Assembly: GCA_023664725.1 (NCBI GenBank)
Contig: JAMPFA010000001.1
Coordinates: forward strand, 179,451-243,450
DNA: 64,000 nt
Direction of reading: 5' to 3'
DNA from: Roseburia sp.
GTDB lineage: Bacteria > Bacillota > Clostridia > Lachnospirales > Lachnospiraceae
The position numbers were made by a program, and so were the translations under genes. Below the pieces are notes generated by a model. That model was not told the DNA's origin, did not search any database, and was given only the letters and a program-made list of their open reading frames with translations. Position 1 is the stretch's first letter. Each line of letters opens with the position of its first letter. Below, piece by piece: positions 7,441 through 15,082 of the stretch.

Positions 7441-9645
7441 ATGATAAAAAGAATTAAAGTAAGGAATGCTGCAACCTATGATGATGTTGGTGTTACTATT
7501 GAAAATATAGAAACGATTAATTATATTTATGGGGCTAATGGCTGTGGCAAAACAACAATTAGTAATTTTTTAGATAATATGGAAGAAAATCAGTTTACAG
7601 ATTGTGAAGCAGAATGGGAAAGCACTGTTGCCGAAAAAGTGTTTGTATACAACAAAGCATTTAGAGAGCGGAATTTTCGAGAAAGTGATATAGCAGGGAT
7701 TTTTACATTAGGACAAGCAACAACAGATGAAATTGACGAAATAAACCAGAAAAAAGTAGATTTAGTTAGTGTAAACAAGAATATAATTGCATCTTCAAAA
7801 ACCATAGATGACTTAAAGGGTAAGATACAACTTGAAGAATCAGAGTTCAAAGAAATTATATGGAAAGATGTTTATAAGACGAATGAAGCACAATTTAAAA
7901 ATGCTTTTGTTGGTTTCTTAAAAAAAGACGCATTCTCTGAAAAATTGAAAGGGACTATCGTATCTGAAACTGAAAATATTGATAGAAGTGAAATTGAGAA
8001 AAGGGCGTTAAAGTTATTGGGCGAGCCACCAGTTAAAAAGGCATGTCTGAGCAAATTGTCGGCTGAAAAGTTAAAGGGTATTGAAAAATTAGCAATATGG
8101 GAAAAATGTATTGTTGGTAAGAATGATATTCCAATAGCAAGACTTATCAAAAAACTCGAAAATGGCGACTGGGTTAATCAGGGAAGAAAATATATTATTT
8201 ATTCAGGAACAAAATGCCCGTTTTGTCAAAAAGATACAATAGATGATGATTTTAGAAAACAGTTGGAAAGTTTCTTTGATGAAGAATTTGAAAGAGATGT
8301 TGAAGAAGTAAAAGACAAAAAAGAAGAATATATAAAAGAGAAAGCAAATGTTTTATCTGCTATAAATGATTTAGTAAACCAAGATTTTGAAGAAGATGAA
8401 AAATTATTAATTCAGCACTTATATGAGTCCTTGGAGAAGTGCATTCAAACGAATGAGGGTAATATGGAGGACAAAATTAAAGAGCCAGGGAAAAAAATTG
8501 TAATTAATTGCAGTAATAAATATATTGATGAGATTAATGCGATGATTGACAAAAAGAACAACGAAATTATTAAACATAATAATTTGGTTGATAATTATCA
8601 GGAGGAGAAGAGAAAATTAATTTCAGATATATGGATTTTGGTTGCTAAGGAAAATAGTACATTAATAAGTCAGCATAACAAAAAAATAGACGGGTTTAAT
8701 CGTGGCGTTCAATCAGCAATGGAAAAACGAAATCAATATGAAATTCAGAAGAAAAATATCGAATTGGAGATTAGGGAGAAAAACAAGCGTGTCACTAGTG
8801 TGCAGCCTGCTGTTGATGAAATAAATAGACTTTTACATAATTATGGATTCAATAATTTTTCAATTACTCCATCGACTGAAAAAAATAATCATTATCAGAT
8901 AAAGAGACCGAATGGAACATTAGTAGAATCTACATTAAGCGAAGGGGAAGTTACATTTATTACATTTTTGTATTTTTTGCAATGGATAAAGGGAAGTCAA
9001 AATGAAGAGGAAGTTACGCAAGATAGAATAATAGTTATTGACGATCCAATATCAAGTTTAGATAGTAATGTATTATTTGTAGTTAGTTCACTGTTAAAGG
9101 ATGTTATTTATAAAGTTTTAGCTGGAGAATCGAATATTAAACAAGTATTTGTTTTGACACACAATGTATATTTTCATAAGGAATTGTCTTTTATAGGGAA
9201 TGGAAATAATCCAAATAAAAATATTCATTATTGGATTTTGAGAAAAAAGAATGATATTACAAACATACAATATTATGGTATGGACAATCCTATATCTTCT
9301 TCATATGAATTGTTGTGGAAAGAATTAAAAGAACAAAATGACAATTCCGTTATAACTATACAAAATGTGATGAGGCGTATAATAGAGAATTATTTCAAAA
9401 TATTGGGAAAGTATAAAGATGATGAATTGATAAATAAGTTTCCTGACTATGAGAGTAAAGAAATTTGCAGATCATTATTATCTTGGATAAATGATGGTTC
9501 GCATTGTATGCCGGACGATTTATTTGTTGAAGCATTAGACGATTCGCTAGAAAGATATCAGGAAGTATTTAAAAAGATTTTTGAATATACAAACCATATT
9601 GAGCATTATAATATGATGATGGGTATTAAAGAAAATGTTGACTAA
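7441..9645 (+). CDS. PrrC/RloC-like AAA ATPase with predicted tRNA-nuclease end
   Basis: 734 residues from ATG 7441 (MIKRIKVRNA), the start that matches the conserved ATPase N-terminus. It has Walker A GANGCGKTT (31-39), a long coiled coil broken by CPFC (259-262), an ABC-like signature STLSEGE (497-503), Walker B RIIVIDDP (529-536) with SSLDSN, and a switch His574. The C-terminal 100 residues carry R645-x3-E649 and NDGSH (His688). E. coli PrrC uses Arg-x3-Glu plus a distal His as its anticodon-nuclease triad, and RloC adds a CxxC zinc-hook-like coil. This protein shows both features. It follows the endonuclease gene by 29 bases. Such nucleases stay silent until a restriction system is inhibited or DNA is damaged, then cleave tRNA and stop growth. 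Confidence 0.75.
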   Translation: MIKRIKVRNAATYDDVGVTIENIETINYIYGANGCGKTTISNFLDNMEENQFTDCEAEWESTVAEKVFVYNKAFRERNFRESDIAGIFTLGQATTDEIDEINQKKVDLVSVNKNIIASSKTIDDLKGKIQLEESEFKEIIWKDVYKTNEAQFKNAFVGFLKKDAFSEKLKGTIVSETENIDRSEIEKRALKLLGEPPVKKACLSKLSAEKLKGIEKLAIWEKCIVGKNDIPIARLIKKLENGDWVNQGRKYIIYSGTKCPFCQKDTIDDDFRKQLESFFDEEFERDVEEVKDKKEEYIKEKANVLSAINDLVNQDFEEDEKLLIQHLYESLEKCIQTNEGNMEDKIKEPGKKIVINCSNKYIDEINAMIDKKNNEIIKHNNLVDNYQEEKRKLISDIWILVAKENSTLISQHNKKIDGFNRGVQSAMEKRNQYEIQKKNIELEIREKNKRVTSVQPAVDEINRLLHNYGFNNFSITPSTEKNNHYQIKRPNGTLVESTLSEGEVTFITFLYFLQWIKGSQNEEEVTQDRIIVIDDPISSLDSNVLFVVSSLLKDVIYKVLAGESNIKQVFVLTHNVYFHKELSFIGNGNNPNKNIHYWILRKKNDITNIQYYGMDNPISSSYELLWKELKEQNDNSVITIQNVMRRIIENYFKILGKYKDDELINKFPDYESKEICRSLLSWINDGSHCMPDDLFVEALDDSLERYQEVFKKIFEYTNHIEHYNMMMGIKENVD

Positions 9646-9965
9646 TTGAAGTTTGCAGATGTCAACCCTGTACATAGAGTCTGTGTATGCTTGTAACTCG
9701 CTATCAATAGCAATGCGACATACTTAAGCAGATTCGCAATAGCAAGGGTGTTAATGAGACTTTGAGGGTTAAGAGTAAATATAAAGGATTTTTTTGACTT
9801 GTGAGCAGGAGAGAAAGAGCGGCGTATTATCAGTAAAAAACGATATAAATTCTGTTTGGGCTATTGGTAGTTGTGAGCAGCAATAAGCAGCTTGCCGTAA
9901 GAATCAGGTATGCAACACTATCTACTACAAACCCTGTATCTCCGGGCTTTCCAAGATACAAAAAC
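9646..9965. other. Right end of the mobile element, no gene
   Basis: No credible coding frame is seen. One copy of the putative integrase arm site GTATGCAACA lies at 9908-9917, 49 bases inside the right attachment repeat. Confidence 0.6.
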
Positions 9966-9982
9966 GTTCTCGAAGAGATAAT
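9966..9982. repeat. Right attachment repeat (rpsI 3' end)
   Basis: Second perfect copy of the 17-bp core (TTC TCG AAG AGA TAA). It is followed after 28 bases by a strong terminator, as expected for the native end of the rplM-rpsI operon, so the sequence to its right is the host chromosome. Confidence 0.85.
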
Positions 9983-10010
9983 TCAAACGAAAATTCAAAA
10001 AGAGCGACAG

Positions 10011-10042
10011 ACCCCGAAAACCTTATGTTTTCGGGGTTTTCC
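10011..10042 (+). terminator. Terminator, probably of the native rplM-rpsI operon
   Basis: ACCCCGAAAAC (10011-10021) and GTTTTCGGGGT (10027-10037) form a perfect 11-bp stem with a 5-base loop, followed by TTT. It lies just after the attachment copy of the rpsI stop codon. Confidence 0.85.
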
Positions 10043-10169
10043 TTGTGTCTTGTGCAAGAAAGCAGAGTAAATAACCCCACCCGGGGCTTGTGCCACGCCA
10101 TAGAAACGTATAAAATTATAAAATAATGAACAGAAAAATTGATCTAATAGATATTTGGGAGGATTATTT

Positions 10170-11171
10170 ATGCATATGGCAGATGCGCTGGTAGCTCCAG
10201 CAGTGGCGGGCACCATGTATCTTTTGTCCACAGGGGCGGGGGGATACTCCATAAAAAGAGTAAAACTGGAGGATGAAGGAAAAAAGATCCCGGTAATGGG
10301 AGTGATGGGGGCTTTTGTGTTTGCAGCCCAGATGTTAAATTTCACTCTGCCGGGAACAGGTTCTTCCGGTCATCTGTGTGGAGGAATGATGCTGTCTGCA
10401 ATCTTAGGCCCCTATGCAGGGTTTTTGACCATGATCGGGGTGCTTACGATACAATGTCTCTTTTTTGCGGACGGAGGGCTTTTGGCTCTTGGATGCAATA
10501 TCTGGAATATGGCATTCTACGGCTGTTTTGTGGGGGCGCTTCTCATATGGAGACCCATGATGAAAAGAGGGGCAGGCAGGGGAAAAATAATAGCAGCTTC
10601 TATTATTGGCTGTGTGCTTACCCTGCAGCTCGGGGCAATATCGGTAGTGTTAGAAACTTATGTCTCAGGAGTTACGGAACTTCCTTTTGGCGTGTTTTTG
10701 GCGGCAATGCAGCCGATCCATCTTCTCATTGGTCTGGTGGAGGGGCTGATCACAGCGGCAGTGCTCTGCTTTGTCTATGAGGCGAGACCAGAACTTCTCT
10801 GGGGTGTGGGAAATGCAGGGGAAAAAGAGGGAAAAATTTCTTACAAAAAAACCCTTGGTATTTTAGGTGCAGCGGCGTTGTTCTTTGGAGGTGCATTGTC
10901 TCTGTTTGCATCTGCATATCCCGACGGATTGGAGTGGTCCATGGAAAAAGTGGCAGGGACCACAGAGCTTACCGCAGAGGGAGCAGCGTACGCATTGACC
11001 GAAAAAATCCAGGAGTTTACAGCATTTTTGCCGGATTACGCCTTTAAAAACAGCGAGTCTGCAGCAGGGACTTCTTTTTCCGGCGTGGCAGGGGCTGTTC
11101 TTGTAGTTGTGTTCTGTGTCCTCTTATGCCAGCTGCTGAAATTTGTAAAGAGGAAGCGGGTCAATGAGTAA
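10170..11171 (+). CDS. cbiM: ECF nickel/cobalt transporter, CbiM/NikM subunit fused to a PDGLE (CbiN-like) domain
   Basis: 333 residues from ATG 10170, chosen because CbiM proteins begin MHMxDAL (the second His helps bind metal) and GGGAGG sits just upstream. Several hydrophobic segments form the CbiM part (about 1-210). The C-terminal part (about 225-330) holds PDGLEW and a final membrane helix, the CbiN/PDGLE extension. It overlaps the next gene by 8 bases, so translation is coupled. It captures Ni2+ or Co2+ for uptake; which metal cannot be told from sequence. No cobalamin or NiCo riboswitch was recognised upstream. Confidence 0.88.
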   Translation: MHMADALVAPAVAGTMYLLSTGAGGYSIKRVKLEDEGKKIPVMGVMGAFVFAAQMLNFTLPGTGSSGHLCGGMMLSAILGPYAGFLTMIGVLTIQCLFFADGGLLALGCNIWNMAFYGCFVGALLIWRPMMKRGAGRGKIIAASIIGCVLTLQLGAISVVLETYVSGVTELPFGVFLAAMQPIHLLIGLVEGLITAAVLCFVYEARPELLWGVGNAGEKEGKISYKKTLGILGAAALFFGGALSLFASAYPDGLEWSMEKVAGTTELTAEGAAYALTEKIQEFTAFLPDYAFKNSESAAGTSFSGVAGAVLVVVFCVLLCQLLKFVKRKRVNE

Positions 11172-12606
11172 AATCCGGAAGGCAGTTACAGAAATACATA
11201 AAATGGACGAATTGTCGGCGAGAGACCAGTGGGTGAATCGGATTCATCCGCTGGTAAAACTTTTGCTGACAATTTTTTATCTGATCTTTCTTTTGTCTAT
11301 GGGAAAATATCAGCTGGCAGGAGTACTTTTGATGGCAGTCTATCCGGTGATTGGTTTTTCCCTCTCGGATCTTCGGTACCTGGAATGTCTCTACCGGTTT
11401 CGGATGGTGCTGCAGCTGATTTTTTTCATGGGGATTTTGAATCCTTTTTTTGACAGGCAGGTCATTGTTTCTTGGGGCGGTATCCCAGTGACAGGGGGTA
11501 TACTGTCCATGATCACATTACTTTTAAAGGGAATCCTGGCATTGTCCGCAGGGTATTTGCTGATCGCAACTACTTCTATCACAGAGATCTGTCTGGCTCT
11601 TCGTCTGCTTCATATTCCTAAAATTTTTGTCACAATGGTGCTTTTGATCTATCGGTATCTCTTTGTGCTGTTTGAGGAGGCGGAGCTTATGACGCAGGCG
11701 TATCTGCTGCGGGCGCCGGGGCAGAAGGGAATCCATTACAGCGCCTGGGGTTCTTTTATCGGCCAGCTTTTACTGCGGAGCATGGACAGAGCTCAGACAG
11801 TGTATGAGAGTATGTGTTTAAGGGGATACCAGGGGGAATTTCAACTAGGAAAAATCCGAAAAGAATTGGAAAAATTGGGAGGTGATTTTCATATGGATAA
11901 ATCGGCATGTCTGACAGTAAACCATCTTGGTTTTTCCTATCATCCGGGTGTAAAAATACTGTCTGACATTTCCCTGACTGCCAGGGAGGGGGAGACCATC
12001 GGGCTTATCGGGGCAAACGGTATGGGAAAATCCACACTCTTAAAAATTCTTGTAGGTCTGTTGGAGCATGAGGAGGGGGATGCCGAAATCTGTGGGATTC
12101 CCCTGAAAAAAGAGAATTACAGGGAAATCCGTAAGCTAACAGGGTATGTGTTTCAGGATTCTGACAGCCAGCTTTTTATGCCCACAGTGTATGAGGATGT
12201 AATGTTTGGCCCTAAGAACTATGGCTTTGATGACAAAGAGGCCAGGGAGCGGACAGACGCAGCCCTTGCCATGGTGCACATGGAAGGATTTGGGAAGCGC
12301 AGGATCTATGAGCTTTCCGGCGGGGAAAAAAAGCGGATATCCATTGCCACGATCCTGGCGCTGTCCCCAAAGATCATTCTGATGGATGAGCCAACTGTCG
12401 CCTTAGACCCGAAAAACCGAAAAAATTTTATGCAGGTTTTAAAGGAGTTACAGGGGTTAAAGATCATTGCCACACATGATCTTGGCATGGTGGAGCAATG
12501 CTGTGACAGGGTAATTCTTTTAGACCGTGGGAAAATTGCGGCAGACGGGGATGCAAAGAAGATTTTGTCGGATGAAAAACTTTTAAAGGAACATGGGTTG
12601 TATTAA
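11164..12606 (+). CDS. ECF transporter T-component/ATPase fusion (CbiQ-CbiO)
   Basis: 480 residues. Residues 1-243 are a CbiQ/EcfT-type membrane protein ending in the coupling region (LRAPGQKG, SMDRAQTVYESMCLRGY). Residues 244-480 are a CbiO-type ABC ATPase with Walker A GANGMGKST (283-291), signature LSGGEKKR, Walker B IILMDEPT and a His switch (ATHDLGM). The two parts are normally separate proteins. At the joint, Met244 (ATG 11893) has a near-perfect ribosome site in front, so free ATPase may also be made. With the CbiM-like gene this gives a full transporter. Confidence 0.88.
   Translation: MSKIRKAVTEIHKMDELSARDQWVNRIHPLVKLLLTIFYLIFLLSMGKYQLAGVLLMAVYPVIGFSLSDLRYLECLYRFRMVLQLIFFMGILNPFFDRQVIVSWGGIPVTGGILSMITLLLKGILALSAGYLLIATTSITEICLALRLLHIPKIFVTMVLLIYRYLFVLFEEAELMTQAYLLRAPGQKGIHYSAWGSFIGQLLLRSMDRAQTVYESMCLRGYQGEFQLGKIRKELEKLGGDFHMDKSACLTVNHLGFSYHPGVKILSDISLTAREGETIGLIGANGMGKSTLLKILVGLLEHEEGDAEICGIPLKKENYREIRKLTGYVFQDSDSQLFMPTVYEDVMFGPKNYGFDDKEARERTDAALAMVHMEGFGKRRIYELSGGEKKRISIATILALSPKIILMDEPTVALDPKNRKNFMQVLKELQGLKIIATHDLGMVEQCCDRVILLDRGKIAADGDAKKILSDEKLLKEHGLY
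11877..11895 (+). promoter_or_regulatory. Internal ribosome binding site and in-frame ATG at the CbiQ/CbiO joint
   Basis: GGGAGGTGA (11877-11885) is followed 7 bases later by ATG 11893, in frame at residue 244 and exactly where a stand-alone CbiO would begin. Confidence 0.6.
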
Positions 12607-12706
12607 TACAGCCTGTCCTATGCGGTAAGCTTTCTTTCATAATCCTTTTTTAGGAATATTTTTTCTTTTTTGAGATATAGTATAGGTTAAGAAGGGGGCT
12701 GACTTT

Positions 12707-13852
12707 ATGTATTTGATAAACGGCAAAATTTTTACAATGGCGGGAAATCAATGGGACAGGGGCTATGTCCGGTTTAACCGGGGAAAAATTCAGGAAGTGG
12801 GCGATATGGCAAAGCTTTCGGACAGGGGGTCGGAAGAGACGCTGGACGTGGAGGGAGCCTGGGTTATGCCGGGACTGATTGACGCCCACTGTCATGTGGG
12901 GATATCGGAGGAAAAGGGCGGCATAGTTGTGGACGACTGCAACGAGATGACTGCGCCCCTCACCCCGCAGCTGCGGGCCATCGACGGAATCAACCCTATG
13001 GATCCCGCCTTTCACGATGCCATCGGAGCCGGGATTACGTCCCTTATGACAGGGCCGGGGAGCTCCAACGTGGTAGGGGGACAGTCCGTGTTTTTGAAAA
13101 CCCAGGGCAGGGTGCTGGATGATATGATTGTGAAAGCCCCGGCGGCCATGAAGGTGGCCTTTGGGGAAAATCCCAAGACGAATTACGGGCAGAAGGATCA
13201 GATGCCTGGCAGCCGTATGGGAATCGGGGCCATGCTTCGGGAGGAATTGTTTCAGGCACGCATCTATCGGGAAAAAAAGGAGCGGGGGGATTTGGAGGAA
13301 GAGGATTTTCGCATGGAGTGTTACCTTCCGGTGTTAAAAAAAGAGATTCCCTTAAAGGCTCATGCCCACCGGGCGGACGATATTTTGACGGCCATCCGCA
13401 TTGCGAAGGAGTTTGATGTGGATATGACGTTAGACCACTGCACAGAAGGGTTTTTGATTGGGGAGGAAATCAGAAAGTCCGGGTTTCCCGCTATTGTGGG
13501 GCCTCTTTTGACTTCCCGTTCCAAAATCGAGGTGAAGTACCTGGATTTTAAAAATGTGGGGGCGTTAAACCGGGCAGGGGTGAAAACCGCCATTATGACG
13601 GACCATCCGGTGTCCTTGATTCAATATCTGCCTCTCTGCGTGGGGCTTAGCGTGAAACATGGGCTTGACATGGAGGAAGGGTTTCTGGCGATGACCAGGT
13701 ATCCGGCGGAAATCTGCGGCGTGGCAGATAGGGTTGGGACGTTGGAACCAGGGAAGGATGCGGATCTTGCGGTGTTTTCTGGGAATCCCATGGAAGTGTT
13801 TACCAGGACGTTGTATACGATTATTGATGGGGTGGTTGTGTATAAAAGCTGA
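12707..13852 (+). CDS. Amidohydrolase-family protein (imidazolonepropionase/dihydroorotase-like)
   Basis: 381 residues. A small N-terminal beta domain comes first, then GLIDAHCHVG with the HxH metal ligands (about residues 62-64). Later metal or active-site positions follow: KAHAHRADD, DHCTEGF and MTDHP. The C-terminal GTLEPGKDADLAVFSGNPM closes the beta sandwich typical of the superfamily. Start ATG 12707 has AAGGGGG upstream. The true substrate (a cyclic amide or similar) cannot be told. It stands alone between the metal transporter and a degraded region. Confidence 0.8.
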   Translation: MYLINGKIFTMAGNQWDRGYVRFNRGKIQEVGDMAKLSDRGSEETLDVEGAWVMPGLIDAHCHVGISEEKGGIVVDDCNEMTAPLTPQLRAIDGINPMDPAFHDAIGAGITSLMTGPGSSNVVGGQSVFLKTQGRVLDDMIVKAPAAMKVAFGENPKTNYGQKDQMPGSRMGIGAMLREELFQARIYREKKERGDLEEEDFRMECYLPVLKKEIPLKAHAHRADDILTAIRIAKEFDVDMTLDHCTEGFLIGEEIRKSGFPAIVGPLLTSRSKIEVKYLDFKNVGALNRAGVKTAIMTDHPVSLIQYLPLCVGLSVKHGLDMEEGFLAMTRYPAEICGVADRVGTLEPGKDADLAVFSGNPMEVFTRTLYTIIDGVVVYKS

Positions 13853-13855
13853 AAA

Positions 13856-14147
13856 TTAAAATTGCCTTGATTCTAAGTAGTCCAATAACATAGCTGGCGA
13901 GAATACCAATGGTTTTTCTAATCCGGCATCCAGAAAATCTTTGTCTCCGGACAGAATTAAATCAATATTATGATATAATGCATCGCTGAGGACAGGGATA
14001 TCTTTTGGGTCTCTCAGTTGACTGGTCAATATATTCTGAAACATATAGTTCATGCTCAGACACTAATAGCATATTCATAAGTTTGCCGGCCTTTCCGCCA
14101 AAAACGAATGCGGATATCAGTACATTTGTGTCGAGCATAATTTTCAT
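13856..14147 (-). pseudogene. PIN-domain toxin (VapC-like), internally deleted
   Basis: From ATG 14147 the reverse strand reads MKIMLDTNVLISAFVFGGKA...LYVSEYI, the start of a PIN nuclease with its first acidic residue. It then runs out of frame. The matching C-terminal end (LRDPKDIPVLSDALYHNID...SGDKDFLD) resumes in another frame to 13856. About half of a normal 135-residue PIN domain is missing from the middle, including acidic residues, so the toxin should be dead. Confidence 0.75.
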
Positions 14148-14248
14148 AGTCCGGCCCGCTCCCTTCTAAATGCTGCCATATCCCGAATCATATCTTCCTC
14201 TTCTAAACTATTTAACATGTCGTTTATTTTTATAGCCATAGGCGCCAT
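14144..14248 (-). pseudogene. Antitoxin remnant paired with the broken PIN toxin
   Basis: 34 residues (MAPMAIKINDMLNSLEEEDM...RRERAGL), with GGGAGG upstream and an ATGA-type overlap with the toxin start. VapB-like antitoxins are usually about 80 residues; the joint LNSLEEED/MIRDMAAFRRE looks like two ends of one brought together by an internal deletion. Confidence 0.6.
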
Positions 14249-14406
14249 AGAAAGTCCTCCCTTCGATGATTGTTAAGATTATTATATCCACAAAGGGATA
14301 TTTGTGCAACTGAATTTTGCAGATATGATAGAATCCAAGAATTGCGGCATTTGAAAACCACATGTGCGAATTGGTACAATCAGGGGAAACGTCTGGAGGA
14401 TAAGAA

Positions 14407-14466
14407 ATGTCCAATTTGGAATATGGTTATGCCAGGGTTTCCACCAGGGAACAGAATGAGAGACGG
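14407..14466 (+). pseudogene. Serine resolvase N-terminal fragment
   Basis: ATG 14407 has GGAGG upstream and reads MSNLEYGYARVSTREQNERR, the start of a resolvase/invertase with the catalytic serine (YARVST). After about 20 residues the similarity stops abruptly where a DegV-like tail begins. Confidence 0.75.
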
Positions 14467-14471
14467 AGCGG

Positions 14472-14627
14472 GAATTTATCCACAGACGCAAGGCGGAGGT
14501 TCAGACAGAGTTCCCAGACCATGATATTACAATGGACCCGCTTTCTTTGAGCGTATCCTGCCATATCGGCCCCGGTGCCCTGGTGCTTGCCTGCTCGAAA
14601 AAGGTTCCGGAACTTTGTGGGGGTTAA
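14472..14627 (+). pseudogene. DegV-family C-terminal fragment
   Basis: The frame ending at TAA 14625-14627 reads TEFPDHDITMDPLSLSVSCH followed by IGPGALVLACSKKVPEL, the last 45 or so residues of a DegV fatty-acid-binding protein (normally about 280). It is joined to a resolvase start with everything between lost. Confidence 0.75.
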
Positions 14628-14639
14628 AAGCCAGGTTTC

Positions 14640-14883
14640 CTATAAGATAAAAATGTGGACTATGTTCCAAAGAACCTCATACCACAATACATCGACATCG
14701 TATTGTGGTATGATTCTGTCTTTGGTGATAATGATAAAATTTTCTGCGATTGCCTGTGCAATAATCAGTCTGTCAAATGGGCGTCCCATCAAAATCATCC
14801 GCCATAGCGATAAATTCGATTGCCTGCTCTAGCATATCTTCTGGAAGGTCTTTGGCCTCTCTGACCAATGTATCATATGCCAT
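14640..14883 (-). pseudogene. Second toxin-antitoxin remnant: antitoxin start joined to PIN toxin end
   Basis: ATG 14883 gives MAYDTLVREAKDLPEDMLEQ..., an antitoxin N-terminus that stops after 36 residues. Overlapping in another frame is RPFDRLIIAQAIAENFIIIT followed by KDRIIPQYDVDVLW, the last third of a VapC-type PIN toxin. The rest of both genes is gone. Confidence 0.7.
14678..14712. repeat. 35-bp palindrome in the toxin remnant
   Basis: CATACCACAATAC (14678-14690) and GTATTGTGGTATG (14700-14712) are a perfect 13-bp inverted repeat around ATCGACATC. It overlaps the end of the PIN remnant and has no T run. Confidence 0.6.
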
Positions 14884-15000
14884 AAAAATACGCCCTTTCC
14901 ATTTTTTATATGATTATAATTTAGTATAGCAAATAAATATGGAAAAAACAACATTCAGAAAGCAAATAATAGGCAAATCACATTTTATCCACATAATTGA

Positions 15001-15029
15001 TTGACACTTCACCCCTTCCCTGCTATACT
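15001..15029 (+). promoter_or_regulatory. Sigma-A promoter of the biotin operon
   Basis: A perfect TTGACA (15001-15006), a 17-base spacer and TATACT (15024-15029). The predicted transcription start falls in the BirA operator just downstream. Confidence 0.85.
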
Positions 15030-15034
15030 TACTA

Positions 15035-15068
15035 ATTGTAAACCACAAAAACAAACCAGGTTGACAAT
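15035..15068 (+). promoter_or_regulatory. BirA (biotin repressor) operator
   Basis: TTGTAAACC (15036-15044), 14 bases, then GGTTGACAA (15059-15067) match the BirA operator pattern TTGTTAACC-N14/15-GGTTAACAA. It covers the expected +1 position, so biotinoyl-AMP-bound BirA would block transcription when biotin is plentiful. Confidence 0.9.
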
Positions 15069-15082
15069 AGAAAGGTATCCAC

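Larger units (their letters stand above)
758..9982. mobile_element. 9.2-kb integrative mobilizable element at the 3' end of rpsI
   Basis: The element is bounded by perfect 17-bp direct repeats GTTCTCGAAGAGATAAT (758-774 and 9966-9982). In frame the repeat reads FSKR-stop, the conserved end of ribosomal protein S9. Contents in order: tyrosine integrase (broken), HTH repressor, excisionase-like protein, probable oriT, MobV relaxase, then a restriction-modification and AAA-ATPase cargo operon. There are no coupling-protein or mating-pore genes, so transfer would need a helper. By eye the cargo is much more AT-rich than the chromosome to the right. Excision by its own integrase looks blocked by a nonsense codon. 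Confidence 0.85.

Noticed and set aside
7441..9645. SMC/Rad50-type DNA repair protein as the identity of the AAA ATPase
   Set aside because: It has a CxxC in the coil like Rad50, but the DDP-type Walker B, short size, AAA_13-like start and the R-x3-E...H end fit PrrC/RloC better; a true SbcC is present elsewhere in the window for contrast.
9864..10070. Open frame of 68 codons crossing the right attachment repeat
   Set aside because: It spans the element junction and runs through a perfect terminator hairpin in the wrong frame for rpsI; chance frame.
10043..10169. Cobalamin or NiCo riboswitch before the metal transporter
   Set aside because: Apart from a small CCCC/GGGG pairing no conserved riboswitch elements could be found in this 127-base leader.
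14270..14524. 84-codon open frame in the degraded region
   Set aside because: Resolvase and DegV similarities lie in the other two frames across the same bases, so this frame is a by-product.
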